64,000 nucleotides of DNA, taken from assembly GCF_019890725.1 (NCBI RefSeq), contig NZ_JAINZZ010000003.1, positions 1 through 64,000 on the forward strand, in the 5' to 3' direction. The notes under the pieces are model-generated. The model was not told where the DNA came from, did no database searches, and saw only the letters and a program-made list of their open reading frames with translations. Positions within the stretch are counted from its first letter, which is position 1; each line of letters opens with the position of its first letter. The translations under genes and the position numbers were made by a program. This DNA is from Actinacidiphila acidipaludis (GTDB taxonomy: Bacteria > Actinomycetota > Actinomycetes > Streptomycetales > Streptomycetaceae). Of the stretch, positions 35,062 to 43,406 are shown in pieces.

Positions 35062-35913
35062 ATGGTGCTGCGGATCATGGCGGTCCACGCCCACCCCGAC
35101 GACGAGTCGAGCAAGGGTGCGGCCACGCTGGCTCACTACGCCGCCCAGGGCGCCGAGGTGACCGTCGTGACCTGTACGGGCGGCGAGCGGGGAGAGGTGC
35201 TCAACCCGCTGCTGGACACCCCGGAGATCCGGGCTGACCTGCCCGCGGTGCGGCGTCGGGAAATGGCCGCGGCCGCGGCCGTGCTCGGGGTGCGCCACCG
35301 GTTCCTGGGCTTCGTCGACTCCGGACTGATGGGGGAGGGTGAGCCGCTGCCCGAGGGCTGCTTCGCCCGCCAGGAGGTGCCGGTCGCGGCGGTGGGCCTG
35401 GTGGCCGTCATGCGCGAACTCCGCCCACACGTGGTGATCACCTACGACCCGTCCGGCGGCTATCCTCACCCCGACCACGTCCAGACCCATCGCGTCACGC
35501 TCGCGGCGTTCGACGCCGCCGGGGACGCGGCGGCCTGCCCGGAAGCCGGGCCGGCCTGGCGGCCGGACAAGCTCTACTACCTGGTGGCCTTCTCGCGGGC
35601 CTGGTTCGAGACCCTGCACCGGGGGATGGTCGCCGAGGGCATCCCATCGGCGATGGGCGCCGTCCTCGACGCATGGCCGGACTGGGCTCCCGACCTCACG
35701 CCCACCACCCGCATCGAGTGCGCCGAGCATTTCGCCACCCGGGACCGGGCGTTCCGGGCCCACGCCACCCAGGCGGCCCCCGACAACCCGTTCTTCTCCC
35801 ATCCGCGCGATCTCGAACGCCGGTTGTGGCCGACCGAGGACTACGTCCTGGCTCGGTCCATAGGCCCGGCGCGCCTGCCCGAGAACAACCTCTTCGACGG
35901 CATCGAGGAGTGA
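35062..35913 (+). CDS. mca: Mycothiol S-conjugate amidase-like LmbE-family hydrolase
   Basis: The about 283-residue product has the zinc-binding AHPDDE motif (residues 10-15) followed by SSKGAAT, as in Mca, TCTGGERGEVLNP, and a second metal motif GGYPHPDHVQTH. Mca cleaves mycothiol conjugates to release a mercapturic acid for export, detoxifying electrophiles. Length and motifs fit Mca better than MshB. It has a strong ribosome binding site (GGAAGGAGG) and is divergent from a TetR regulator, which suggests induction by a toxic compound. A substrate other than mycothiol conjugates cannot be excluded. Confidence 0.82.
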   Translation: MVLRIMAVHAHPDDESSKGAATLAHYAAQGAEVTVVTCTGGERGEVLNPLLDTPEIRADLPAVRRREMAAAAAVLGVRHRFLGFVDSGLMGEGEPLPEGCFARQEVPVAAVGLVAVMRELRPHVVITYDPSGGYPHPDHVQTHRVTLAAFDAAGDAAACPEAGPAWRPDKLYYLVAFSRAWFETLHRGMVAEGIPSAMGAVLDAWPDWAPDLTPTTRIECAEHFATRDRAFRAHATQAAPDNPFFSHPRDLERRLWPTEDYVLARSIGPARLPENNLFDGIEE

Positions 35914-35928
35914 CGCCACTATGACCTC

Positions 35929-36435
35929 ATGGTTCAGATCACCTTCATCCAGGGCGACATCACCGAGCAGCACGTGGACGCCATCGTCAACGCGGCCAAC
36001 TCCTCCCTGCTGGGCGGCGGCGGGGTCGATGGGGCCATCCACCGCAAGGGCGGCCCCGAGATCCTCGCCGCCTGCCGCGACCTGCGGGCCGGCCACTACG
36101 GCTCCGGGCTGCCCACCGGGCAGGCGGTCGCGACCACCGCAGGGCGGCTCCCGGCGCGGTGGGTGATCCACACCGTCGGACCGGTCTGGCAGGCGCAGGA
36201 GGACCGATCGGCGCTGCTCGCCTCCTGCTACCGGGAGTCCCTGCGGGTCGCGGACGAGCTGGGTGCGAGCAGCGTGGCCTTCCCCGCCATCTCCACGGGC
36301 GTCTACGGCTGGCCGATGGACGACGGCGCGCGCATCGCCGTGCAGACCGTGCGGGCGGCCGACACCGCCGTGGGCGAGGTGCGCTTCGTCCTCTTCGGTT
36401 CGGACGCATATGAGGCTTTCGCCGCTCAACAGTGA
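35929..36435 (+). CDS. Macro-domain O-acetyl-ADP-ribose deacetylase
   Basis: The 168-residue product is a single macro domain: GDITEQHVDAIVNAANSSLL, GGGGVDGAIHRKGG and the phosphate-binding FPAISTGVYGWP loop are all present. Such enzymes remove acetyl groups from O-acetyl-ADP-ribose or hydrolyse ADP-ribosyl bonds. The ATG at 35929 begins the conserved fold; an ATG at 35921 would be out of frame with it. It follows the Mca-like gene by 15 bp and may be cotranscribed. Confidence 0.92.
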   Translation: MVQITFIQGDITEQHVDAIVNAANSSLLGGGGVDGAIHRKGGPEILAACRDLRAGHYGSGLPTGQAVATTAGRLPARWVIHTVGPVWQAQEDRSALLASCYRESLRVADELGASSVAFPAISTGVYGWPMDDGARIAVQTVRAADTAVGEVRFVLFGSDAYEAFAAQQ

Positions 36436-36794
36436 CGCCTGCTTGCCACGCATGACCCGGTTACGGAGCGTCCGCACGGTGTTGTGTCCGATGCGTGACT
36501 TGTTACGCGGTGGAGTCGGGGCGGTCCTCGGGTACGCTCCATCGGGTGCGCGTGCGTTCAGGGAACTTCCAAGGCGCCGCCCGGCCAGGCCGGGTGGGCG
36601 TCATGCCTGGGCGCGCAGTCCCTTGTCGAATGCGCCGCACAGTATGCAACATGCCTACGCCATCGCGCTGGAATATGCCCGAAGCGCTTGTTGGGGTGAC
36701 CGTGGGTCAATCATGCTGGGTGACGCCGAGGTCACGCTCGGTGATCTTGCGCAGGCGTGAGGCGACGTGTCCGCCGGTTCGGATGGTGTGAACA
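36436..36794. other. Gene-free stretch upstream of the RsbW-like gene
   Basis: This 359-bp region lies between the macro-domain gene and the ATPase gene. Short open frames exist (for example 36644-36760, 38 codons), but third-position GC is only about 60 percent, so coding is doubtful. It is less GC-rich than its neighbours. No clear promoter or hairpin was found; a leader or small RNA is possible. Confidence 0.45.
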
Positions 36795-37202
36795 GTGCAA
36801 GTGCTTCAGGTGCAACTGGAGGTCGGCGTCGACCCCGCGGAAGTGGGGCGGGCACGTCGATGGGCGCGTTCGCGGCTGGCGGGTTCCGGTATAGGAGCGG
36901 ACGAGCCGGTCGCCGAGACCTTGATCCTCCTCATCTCTGAGCTGGTCACCAACGCCGTGGTGCACACCGGTTGCCCGGCCGTGCTCCGCATGCTGTTCCC
37001 GACCGCGCCGGCCGCCCCGGTCCGCGTGGAGGTCGCCGACACCAGCATGAGCCCGCCCGCCCCGCGGCATGCCCAGCGGGACGAGACCGGTGGCCGCGGC
37101 CTGGAGTTGGTGGACGGTCTCGCCGACCGCTGGGGCTGGCACCCCGAGGGCGCCGGCAAGCAGATCTGGTGCGAGGTCGACCGCAGCGTCGTCCTCACCT
37201 GA
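36795..37202 (+). CDS. RsbW-like anti-sigma kinase (HATPase)
   Basis: The 135-residue product has GHKL ATPase motifs: the N box LILLISELVTNAVVH (about residues 44-58), G1 VEVADTS and G2 TGGRGLELVDGLADRWGW. Stand-alone proteins like this phosphorylate STAS antagonists or bind sigma factors. The GTG at 36795 lies 9 nt after GGATGG; a second GTG at 36801 is possible. The G1 Asp is followed by Thr rather than the usual Asn/Gly, which is common in this family. Partners are unknown; the STAS gene at 33789 is a candidate. Confidence 0.85.
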   Translation: MQVLQVQLEVGVDPAEVGRARRWARSRLAGSGIGADEPVAETLILLISELVTNAVVHTGCPAVLRMLFPTAPAAPVRVEVADTSMSPPAPRHAQRDETGGRGLELVDGLADRWGWHPEGAGKQIWCEVDRSVVLT

Positions 37203-37260
37203 GAGTTCATGTGAGGCCCTGAGCGCGCCACCTGTGCGGGCTGCGCGACGGGGTCGACGG

Positions 37261-38298
37261 TCAGGCGTGTGCGGCGGCCGTCTGGAACGTCCTGCGGTAG
37301 GCCGTGGGTGAGACGCCGAGAACCGCCTGCAGGTGCTGGCGCATGGACGCGGCTGTGCCGAACCCCGCCTGGCGGGCCACCTGGTCGACGCTGAGGTCCG
37401 TCGACTCCAGCAACTGCCGGGCGTGCTCGATGCGTTGCTGGATGAGCCATTGCCCGGGGCTGAGCCCGACCTCCTCGCGGAAGCGGCGTGTGAAGGTGCG
37501 CACGCTCATCGACTCCCGTTCGGCCATGGCCCGCAGGGACAACGGCTGGTCGAGCCGGTCCAGCGCCCAGGCCCGGGCCCGTTCGGTACTGGCCAGTTGG
37601 GGCTCGGGAAGCGGACGGCGCACGTACTGGGCCTGACCGCCCTCGCGATGCGGTGGCACCACGGTCCGCCGGGCGACGTTGTTGGCGACCGCGGTGCCGA
37701 AGTCGCGGCGGACGATATGCAGGCACAGGTCGATGCCGGCGGCCACGCCCGCCGAGGTCAGCACGTCCCCGTCGTCGACGTAGAGCACGTCCGGGTCGAC
37801 CTGGATCCTGGGGAAGAGCCGCTGGAAGTGGTCCGCGCTGGACCAGTGGGTGGTGGCCGGGCGGCCGTCGAGCAGACCGGCCGCGGCGAGCAGGAAGGAG
37901 CCGGTGCAGATCGACACGCATCGGGTGCCCGGCCGGATGGCGGCGAACGCCTCGGCGAGCGGTGCGGTGAGCCTGCCCTCGTCGTAGACCGGGCCCAGTT
38001 CGTGGGAGGCGGGCACGATGACGGTGTCGGCCTCCGCGAGGGCGGCCAGGCCGTTTTCGACCACGATCGGGAAGTCCGCGTCGGTGCGGACCGCGCCGGG
38101 CCGCAGGCTGCACGTCACGACCTCGTAGAGCGGGGAGCGGTCGTCCGGGTTCTCGGCGGCGCCGAAGATCCGCAGCGGGATGCCGAGTTCGAAGGGGATG
38201 ACCCCGTCCAGGGCGAAGACGGCCACGCGGTGCCGGCCCGGGAGGCGGAACACCGGTGACGTCCCCAGGCCGGACGCGGTGGACTGCTCAGGAGCCAT
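37261..38298 (-). CDS. GlxA-type AraC regulator with DJ-1/PfpI-like domain
   Basis: The about 345-residue product has an N-terminal class I glutamine amidotransferase-like domain (about residues 25-190), including VSICTGSFLLAAAGLLDGR with a Cys in the nucleophile-elbow position, and a C-terminal AraC helix-turn-helix pair (SLRAMAERESMSVRTFTRRF and STDLSVDQVARQAGFGTAASM). The ATG at 38298 is the sensible start. The divergent MFS gene begins 70 bp away, so this protein probably regulates it. Confidence 0.92.
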   Translation of the reverse strand: MAPEQSTASGLGTSPVFRLPGRHRVAVFALDGVIPFELGIPLRIFGAAENPDDRSPLYEVVTCSLRPGAVRTDADFPIVVENGLAALAEADTVIVPASHELGPVYDEGRLTAPLAEAFAAIRPGTRCVSICTGSFLLAAAGLLDGRPATTHWSSADHFQRLFPRIQVDPDVLYVDDGDVLTSAGVAAGIDLCLHIVRRDFGTAVANNVARRTVVPPHREGGQAQYVRRPLPEPQLASTERARAWALDRLDQPLSLRAMAERESMSVRTFTRRFREEVGLSPGQWLIQQRIEHARQLLESTDLSVDQVARQAGFGTAASMRQHLQAVLGVSPTAYRRTFQTAAAHA

Positions 38299-38341
38299 GG
38301 CCCGATTCTTGCACACCATGGCCCTCCGGCCACTCGTCGTG

Positions 38342-38357
38342 CCGGACGGATGTCCGG
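38342..38357. promoter_or_regulatory. Inverted repeat in GlxA/MFS divergent gap
   Basis: CCGGAC-GGAT-GTCCGG is a perfect 6-bp inverted repeat, within 12 bp upstream of the MFS gene start and inside the 70-bp divergent gap. It may be an operator or a leader hairpin. Confidence 0.4.
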
Positions 38358-38368
38358 AGACTGACGGG

Positions 38369-39700
38369 GTGACGCAGACTTCCCCGCCTCCCGCGCCGGT
38401 CACCGGTGACACGCCCAGCCCCCAGGCCCTCCGCCGTCCTCGGCTGCGGGTGCACCGGGCCTGGACGGTCGCCGTCGTCACGTTCGTGACGCTGGTCGGC
38501 TCCGCCGCTTTCGCCTCCCTCCCCGGACTGCTGATCGACCCGCTGCACACCGAGTTCGGGTGGTCGCGCGGCATGATCGGGTTCGCCGTCTCGGTGAACC
38601 TGGCGCTGTACGGCCTCACCGCACCGTTCGCCGCCGCGCTGATGGACCGCTTCGGCATCCGCAAGGTGGTGGCCTGTGCGCTGGTCACCATCGCCGTCGG
38701 CTCCGGGCTCACCGTGTGGATGACCCAGAGCTGGCAACTCGTGCTGTGCTGGGGCCTGCTGGTGGGCCTGGGCAGCGGCTCGATGGCGCTGGCGTTCGCC
38801 GCGACCGTCACCAACCGCTGGTTCGTCGCCCGGCGCGGCCTGGTCACCGGGATCCTCACCGCCGGTGGCGCGGCGGGGCAACTGGTGTTCCTGCCGCTGC
38901 TGTCGTGGATCACCGAGCACCACGGCTGGCGCCCGGCCGCGGCGACCGTGTCGCTGGCCGCCGTCGCGGTCGTGCCGTTCGTCTGGTTCCTGCTGCGCGA
39001 CCACCCCGCCGACGTGGGCCTCGCACCCTATGGCGCACCGGAGTTCGTGCCGAAGCCGCCCCCCGCCACCGGGGCCGCGCTGCGCGCGCTCGGCGTCCTG
39101 CGCGACGCGAGCCGCACCGGTACCTTCTGGCTCCTCGCGGGCACCTTCGCCATCTGCGGGGCGTCCACCAACGGCCTGGTGAAGACCCACTTCGTGCCCG
39201 CCGCGCACGACCACGGGCTGCCGGTGACCACCGCCGCGTCCCTGCTCGCCGTCATCGGTGTCTTCGACATCGCGGGCACGGTCGCCTCGGGCTGGTTCAC
39301 CGACCGGATCTCCCCGCGGCGGCTGCTCGCGATCTACTACGGCCTGCGCGGCCTGTCGTTGATGTTCCTCCCCATGCTGCTCGCGGACACCATCCACCCG
39401 CCGATGGTGCTGTTCATCGTCTTCTACGGTCTGGACTGGGTGGCCACCGTGCCGCCGACCATCGCCCTGTGCCGTGAGCACTACGGCGAGAGCAGCGCGA
39501 TCGTCTTCGGCTGGGTGCTCGCGTCCCATCAGATCGGCGCCGCGCTGGTGGCCTACCTCGGCGGCGTCGCCCGTGACTCGCTCGGTTCGTATGACGTCGT
39601 CTGGTACACCTCCGGTGCGCTGTGCGGGATCGCCGCACTCATGTCCCTGGTCATCCGCCGCCGGCCGGTCGCCGTCCCGGTCATCGCGGTTGCCGGGTGA
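38369..39700 (+). CDS. MFS transporter
   Basis: The about 443-residue product has around 12 transmembrane helices, a MFS motif A-like loop (MDRFGIRKV) after helix 2, and the TSPPPAPVTGD low-complexity start before helix 1. Helices such as FGWSRGMIGFAVSVNLALYGL resemble the monocarboxylate/oxalate porter group. The GTG at 38369 has GGAG 9 nt upstream; an ATG at 38318 would lengthen it. It is divergent from the GlxA-type regulator. The substrate is unknown. Confidence 0.88.
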   Translation: MTQTSPPPAPVTGDTPSPQALRRPRLRVHRAWTVAVVTFVTLVGSAAFASLPGLLIDPLHTEFGWSRGMIGFAVSVNLALYGLTAPFAAALMDRFGIRKVVACALVTIAVGSGLTVWMTQSWQLVLCWGLLVGLGSGSMALAFAATVTNRWFVARRGLVTGILTAGGAAGQLVFLPLLSWITEHHGWRPAAATVSLAAVAVVPFVWFLLRDHPADVGLAPYGAPEFVPKPPPATGAALRALGVLRDASRTGTFWLLAGTFAICGASTNGLVKTHFVPAAHDHGLPVTTAASLLAVIGVFDIAGTVASGWFTDRISPRRLLAIYYGLRGLSLMFLPMLLADTIHPPMVLFIVFYGLDWVATVPPTIALCREHYGESSAIVFGWVLASHQIGAALVAYLGGVARDSLGSYDVVWYTSGALCGIAALMSLVIRRRPVAVPVIAVAG

Positions 39701-39726
39701 ACGCACCGGAAAACACCGGTTGTTCC

Positions 39727-39772
39727 GGGTTCGGCCTGTTGTCACCCGCGCGGGTGACAACAGGCCGAACCC
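39727..39772. terminator. Perfect 46-bp palindromic terminator
   Basis: The stretch starting GGGTTCGGCCTG is a perfect 23-bp inverted repeat with no separate loop sequence. It lies between the convergent MFS and monooxygenase genes and should terminate both transcripts. Confidence 0.9.
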
Positions 39773-39815
39773 GTCCTTACCCGTCCTTGAGGAAGACGGC
39801 AGGCCGGGCGGCGGA

Positions 39816-40997
39816 TCAGGCGGCCGGCCGGACGGCGCCCCGGGATGCCGAGCGGGCGATCCGCCGGGCGTCGATGGCCATTTCGCGGAACATGCCGCTG
39901 ATCGGGTTCGTGAAGCCCGTGAAGTAGAGGCCGGGCGCCCCCGGAGGCGTCCGGGCGCCGTGCGCCACCGGACGGCCGCGGCCGTCGAGCACGCCGAGGT
40001 GGCCGACCAGCGCTTCCAGCCCTCGGCGGTATCCGGTCGCGGCGATGACGACCTCGGGGCTGATGTCCGAGCCGTCGGCGAGGCGGACCTTGTCGCCGTC
40101 GAACGCCTCGACCGCGGCCACCGGTTCGACCTTGCGGGACCGCACGGCGTCCACGATGCCGACGTCCTGCACCGGGATCGCCCCGTCCAGCACCCGGGCG
40201 TACAGGCCGGTCTCCGGCCGCGGCAGCCCGAACTCCGCGAGGTCCGGCACGCTCATCCGCTCGATGTAGGGGGCCAGGCGGTCGACCAGGCCGGTGGGCA
40301 GCCGGCGGCACAGGATTCCGCTGGCCTGTGCGGGCCAGCCCGCGGTCGAACGGCGCATGATGTGCGGCGGGGTGCGGACCGCCAGCCTGACCCGGGAGGC
40401 TCCGCCCTCCACCAGGTCGACCGCGATCTCGGCGCCGGTGTTGCCGACGCCCACCACCAGCACGTCCCGTCCGGCGTAGGGCGTCGCGTTCCGGTACTCG
40501 GCCGCGTGCAGAAGATCGCCGGAGAAGGTGTTTCGTCCCGTCCAGTCGGGTATGTACGGCGTGTGGTTGTGGCCGGTGGCCACCACGACCACGGGGGAGG
40601 AGAGCACCCTTCCGCCGGTCGCGGGCAGTTCCCAGCCTGCGCCCGCACGTTCCACGCGCGTGACCTCGATGCCGGTCGCCACGTCGAGGTCGTGGTGCTC
40701 GGCGTACTGCTCGAGATAGCGCACCACGTCGTCGCGCCCCACCCACCGTCCGTACGCGCGCGGGATCGGCAGCCCCGGCAGCGCGGACAGCCGGCGTGTG
40801 GTGTGCAGGTGCAGCCGGTCGTAGTGGCCGCGCCAGGAGGCGCCAAGTCGTTCGGCGCGTTCCAGGACGAGGGGGCGCAGGCCGCGTTCCTGCAGCGCGG
40901 CCGCCGCGGCGAGACCGCCGGGCCCGGCGCCTATGACAAGTGCGTCGGGTATCGCCCTGGTGGCGGCACCCTGGTCGGCGGGCGTGGGGTCGGCCAT
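39816..40997 (-). CDS. Flavin-containing monooxygenase-like FAD/NAD(P)H oxidoreductase
   Basis: The about 393-residue product has an FAD Rossmann motif (VIGAGPGGLAAAAAL), an NADP Rossmann motif (VVGVGNTGAEIAVDL) and an FMO-type fingerprint FSGDLLHAAEY (F-x-G-x3-H-x3-Y). A further FMO motif, ATGYRRG, lies near the end. It probably oxygenates a nitrogen- or sulfur-containing or ketone substrate. The ATG at 40997 has GGGAG 6-8 nt upstream. The upstream extension of the frame is not coding. The partner pathway is unknown. Confidence 0.9.
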   Translation of the reverse strand: MADPTPADQGAATRAIPDALVIGAGPGGLAAAAALQERGLRPLVLERAERLGASWRGHYDRLHLHTTRRLSALPGLPIPRAYGRWVGRDDVVRYLEQYAEHHDLDVATGIEVTRVERAGAGWELPATGGRVLSSPVVVVATGHNHTPYIPDWTGRNTFSGDLLHAAEYRNATPYAGRDVLVVGVGNTGAEIAVDLVEGGASRVRLAVRTPPHIMRRSTAGWPAQASGILCRRLPTGLVDRLAPYIERMSVPDLAEFGLPRPETGLYARVLDGAIPVQDVGIVDAVRSRKVEPVAAVEAFDGDKVRLADGSDISPEVVIAATGYRRGLEALVGHLGVLDGRGRPVAHGARTPPGAPGLYFTGFTNPISGMFREMAIDARRIARSASRGAVRPAA

Positions 40998-41064
40998 GGT
41001 GGAACTCCCGGAACCTGAGAAGACCTTGTCGAGAACTGGTGGTGGTGTATCGGAAGTTAACAGG

Positions 41065-41970
41065 TCAGCCGGAGCGCATGGCGCTGCGGTACAGCGCGAG
41101 GGCCTCATCGCCGAGGAACGGGCTGTAGGAGACGCGGTCTGTGGTACCGCCGCCGTCGAGGCCGCCGATCAGCCCGATGACGGTGCCGCTCCTGGTGCGG
41201 GTGGTGTAGTCGAGCATCCAGGGACTGCCCGAGGTGCCGCTGTAGAAGCCCTCGCAGTCCATCTGCAACTGCCTTTCGCCCTCCAGGCGCCCGGTCGTCG
41301 TCGTGCAGGTGACGGCCTGGTCGGTGGGGTCGTCTGCGCTGTGCGGATAGCCGATCACGGTGACGCGGTTGCGGTAACCCGGCGTGTGCGCGAGCCGGTT
41401 GGCGCCGGTCAGGTCCTCCAGTCGCTGTCCGTTGGGGCCGGGGCGCACGGTGGCGAAGGCGAAGTCGTAGTCGGAGGCCGCGTCGTCGTCGGGGCTCCAC
41501 CGCGGGTCGGTGAACTCCCGGTCCACCGCCCAGATCCCGTAGGGCTGCCGTGCCGTGCCCGAGCGGTAGTCGGGCACGAAGCCCAGGTGCGAACCGCCCT
41601 CGCAGTGGGCGGCGGTGAGGATCAGGTCGCGCGCGGGGCTGTGCACGACGCTCGCCGTGCAGAAGTGCGCCGCCAGGTCGCTGCCGACGGAGAAGAGCAT
41701 GCCGACGGTCGGGATGCCGTCGAAGTGCACGGCCGAGCCGATGGTGGTCATCGGGCCGTCGGCGTCCGCGGGGCCGACCGGGTCGCCGGGGTCGGGCGGC
41801 GGCCCGGAGTCCGGCATGGAGTCCGCCATGCGCTCGGGCGTCCAGAACCGCGACGCGGCGCTGTTCGTCCACGCCTGGGCCGACGCCAGGTGGGCGTCGC
41901 CGGGCAGCAGCGCGGCGGCCACCGCGAGCACGACGGTGCACATGGCGGGGAGCAGCAGCCGGCGGATCAC
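41065..41970 (-). CDS. Secreted trypsin-like serine protease
   Basis: The 301-residue product has a signal peptide (LLLPAMCTVVLAVAAALL, cleavage near AHLASAQA) and a chymotrypsin-fold domain with His in TAAHC, Asp in DYDFAF and Ser in GTSGSPW. It is therefore likely an active secreted peptidase. Cys pairs (FCTAS/AHCEGG and TCTTTT/MDCEG) suggest disulfides. It is followed on the same strand by a short gap and preceded by a small membrane protein gene. Substrate unknown. Confidence 0.92.
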   Translation of the reverse strand: MIRRLLLPAMCTVVLAVAAALLPGDAHLASAQAWTNSAASRFWTPERMADSMPDSGPPPDPGDPVGPADADGPMTTIGSAVHFDGIPTVGMLFSVGSDLAAHFCTASVVHSPARDLILTAAHCEGGSHLGFVPDYRSGTARQPYGIWAVDREFTDPRWSPDDDAASDYDFAFATVRPGPNGQRLEDLTGANRLAHTPGYRNRVTVIGYPHSADDPTDQAVTCTTTTGRLEGERQLQMDCEGFYSGTSGSPWMLDYTTRTRSGTVIGLIGGLDGGGTTDRVSYSPFLGDEALALYRSAMRSG

Positions 41971-41980
41971 GGATGCCCGC

Positions 41981-42244
41981 TCAGCGGCGCTTGCGCAGCA
42001 GGGCCACGGCGCTCAGCGACTGTGTGACCGAGACGACGGACAGCAGGACGTACAGCACCCGGCGCAGGGTGTCGGGGTGCGACCACCACTGGGCGCTGAT
42101 CCAGACCGGCAGCAGCAGGGCCCAGACGATGGCGTAGGCGCGCAGCTGCGTGGTCGAGGAGTCGGGGCCCGGGGACAGGAAGCGGGACAGCGTGCTGCGC
42201 TGCGGCCTGCCCGGCGTCGGACTGCTGGTCATGCCGCTCATCAT
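41981..42244 (-). CDS. Small membrane protein of unknown function
   Basis: The 87-residue product has a Ser/Pro-rich cytoplasmic N-terminus and two transmembrane helices (IVWALLLPVWISAQWW at about 40-55 and VLYVLLSVVSVTQSLSAVALL). It lies 10 bp upstream of the secreted protease gene on the same strand and is probably cotranscribed. An internal ATG (fifth codon) is an alternative start. I recognise no family. Confidence 0.68.
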   Translation of the reverse strand: MMSGMTSSPTPGRPQRSTLSRFLSPGPDSSTTQLRAYAIVWALLLPVWISAQWWSHPDTLRRVLYVLLSVVSVTQSLSAVALLRKRR

Positions 42245-42451
42245 GCCCGCCCCGCGGGGATACGTCGCCTGTATGACCTGCGCGGCGTCCCTTGACGGGC
42301 GGACTGGCGCGGACGGGCGCGGACAGGCCCGGACAGGCGCGGGGACGTTGGCCGTACGGCTGCCTGGGGCAGCCGGGGCGTGCGGTGCGGAGTGTGGCTG
42401 TGCTGCGCGTGCGGTGCGGGGTCTGCCCGGTCTCTTCGGCCCCGCCCGGTG

Positions 42452-43099
42452 TTACTTGGCGGGCTTCTTGCCCGTGACGCCGAGGTGGACCAGCAGCGCC
42501 AGGCTCGGCTTCAGGTCGGACTGCTTCACTCCGGTTCCGCTGAAACCTTTCTGGTGGGCGGCGACGGCGGCCATCATCGCCACCAGCGAGCCCGCGACGG
42601 CCGGTGCGCTGACGTCCTTGTCCACCCGTCCCTTGGCCTGGAGCTCCTTGACCGACTCGGTGAGGGAGCCGCTCACCGCGTTGAGGATCCGGGTGCGGAT
42701 CCTGTTGAACCGCTTGTCCCCCTCGGCGGCGCCCAGGTCGACGACGCGCAGGATCGCGTCGTGCTTGCGCCAGAAGGAGAGGAAGCCGTCCACCAGGTCG
42801 TCCGCGGTCTGGGCGCCCGCCTTGCCGACCCAGGAGCGCCCGGCGACCAGATCGGTCAGACCGGCTCCCTCCTTGGCCATCTCGTCGGCGAGCTCCAGCA
42901 CAGCGCCCTCGACGTCAGGGAAGTACTGGTAGAAGGTCGCCGGGGAGGTGCCCGCCATCCGGGCCACGTCGATCACCTTGACATCGCGGTACGGCGACGT
43001 GCTGAGCATCTCGCCGAGGCAGTCGAGCAGCTTCTGCCGCGTGGCCTGCCCGCGGCGGCCTGCCACACGGCCGTCGACGGTGCGAACTTGTCCTGTCAT
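42452..43099 (-). CDS. TetR-family regulator
   Basis: The 215-residue product has a TetR DNA-binding domain (LLDCLGEMLSTSPYRDVKVIDVARMAGTSPATFYQYF at about residues 24-60) and a mostly alpha-helical C-terminal half with a Lys/Pro end (VTGKKPAK). It lies upstream of and divergent from the KbpA-like gene. A TetR gene in this position relative to kbpA-afsK fits S. coelicolor synteny as I remember it. Effector unknown. Confidence 0.9.
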   Translation of the reverse strand: MTGQVRTVDGRVAGRRGQATRQKLLDCLGEMLSTSPYRDVKVIDVARMAGTSPATFYQYFPDVEGAVLELADEMAKEGAGLTDLVAGRSWVGKAGAQTADDLVDGFLSFWRKHDAILRVVDLGAAEGDKRFNRIRTRILNAVSGSLTESVKELQAKGRVDKDVSAPAVAGSLVAMMAAVAAHQKGFSGTGVKQSDLKPSLALLVHLGVTGKKPAK

Positions 43100-43406
43100 G
43101 CCGTCAGTTTACCGGCGGGTGATCAGCGCGCGATCTGACGGCGTACAAATGGGGAGGCATCGCCTCCACTTGATGAACCCGCAGTTCAGAGCCGTGTTTC
43201 CGGCGCGATTCGCGGCTTTTGCCGGCTGTCCGGAATGGTATGAACGGGGGAATTGCGCGCGGCGCTGGCGCGTCCTGCGGGCCTCCCGTGCCGAGCCCGG
43301 AAGAATTGACCATATGTTCGAATAGAAGTCCGTGCAGTGATCTGGCTCACTGGCTAGCGTGACACTCCAGGACAGCAGCACTTCGGACGTACGGGAGAGG
43401 ACCGAC
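43100..43406. promoter_or_regulatory. Divergent gap between TetR and KbpA-like genes
   Basis: This 307-bp gap is markedly less GC-rich than its neighbours. It contains one inverted repeat, CAGTGA-N6-TCACTG (43335-43352), 55-72 bp upstream of the KbpA-like ATG, and TAGCGT at 43355-43360, which resembles a -10. Open frames on the minus strand here lack coding bias. Confidence 0.5.
43335..43352. promoter_or_regulatory. Inverted repeat upstream of KbpA-like gene
   Basis: CAGTGA and TCACTG form a perfect 6-bp inverted repeat with a 6-bp centre, just before a -10-like TAGCGT. It is a candidate operator for the adjacent TetR protein. Confidence 0.4.
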
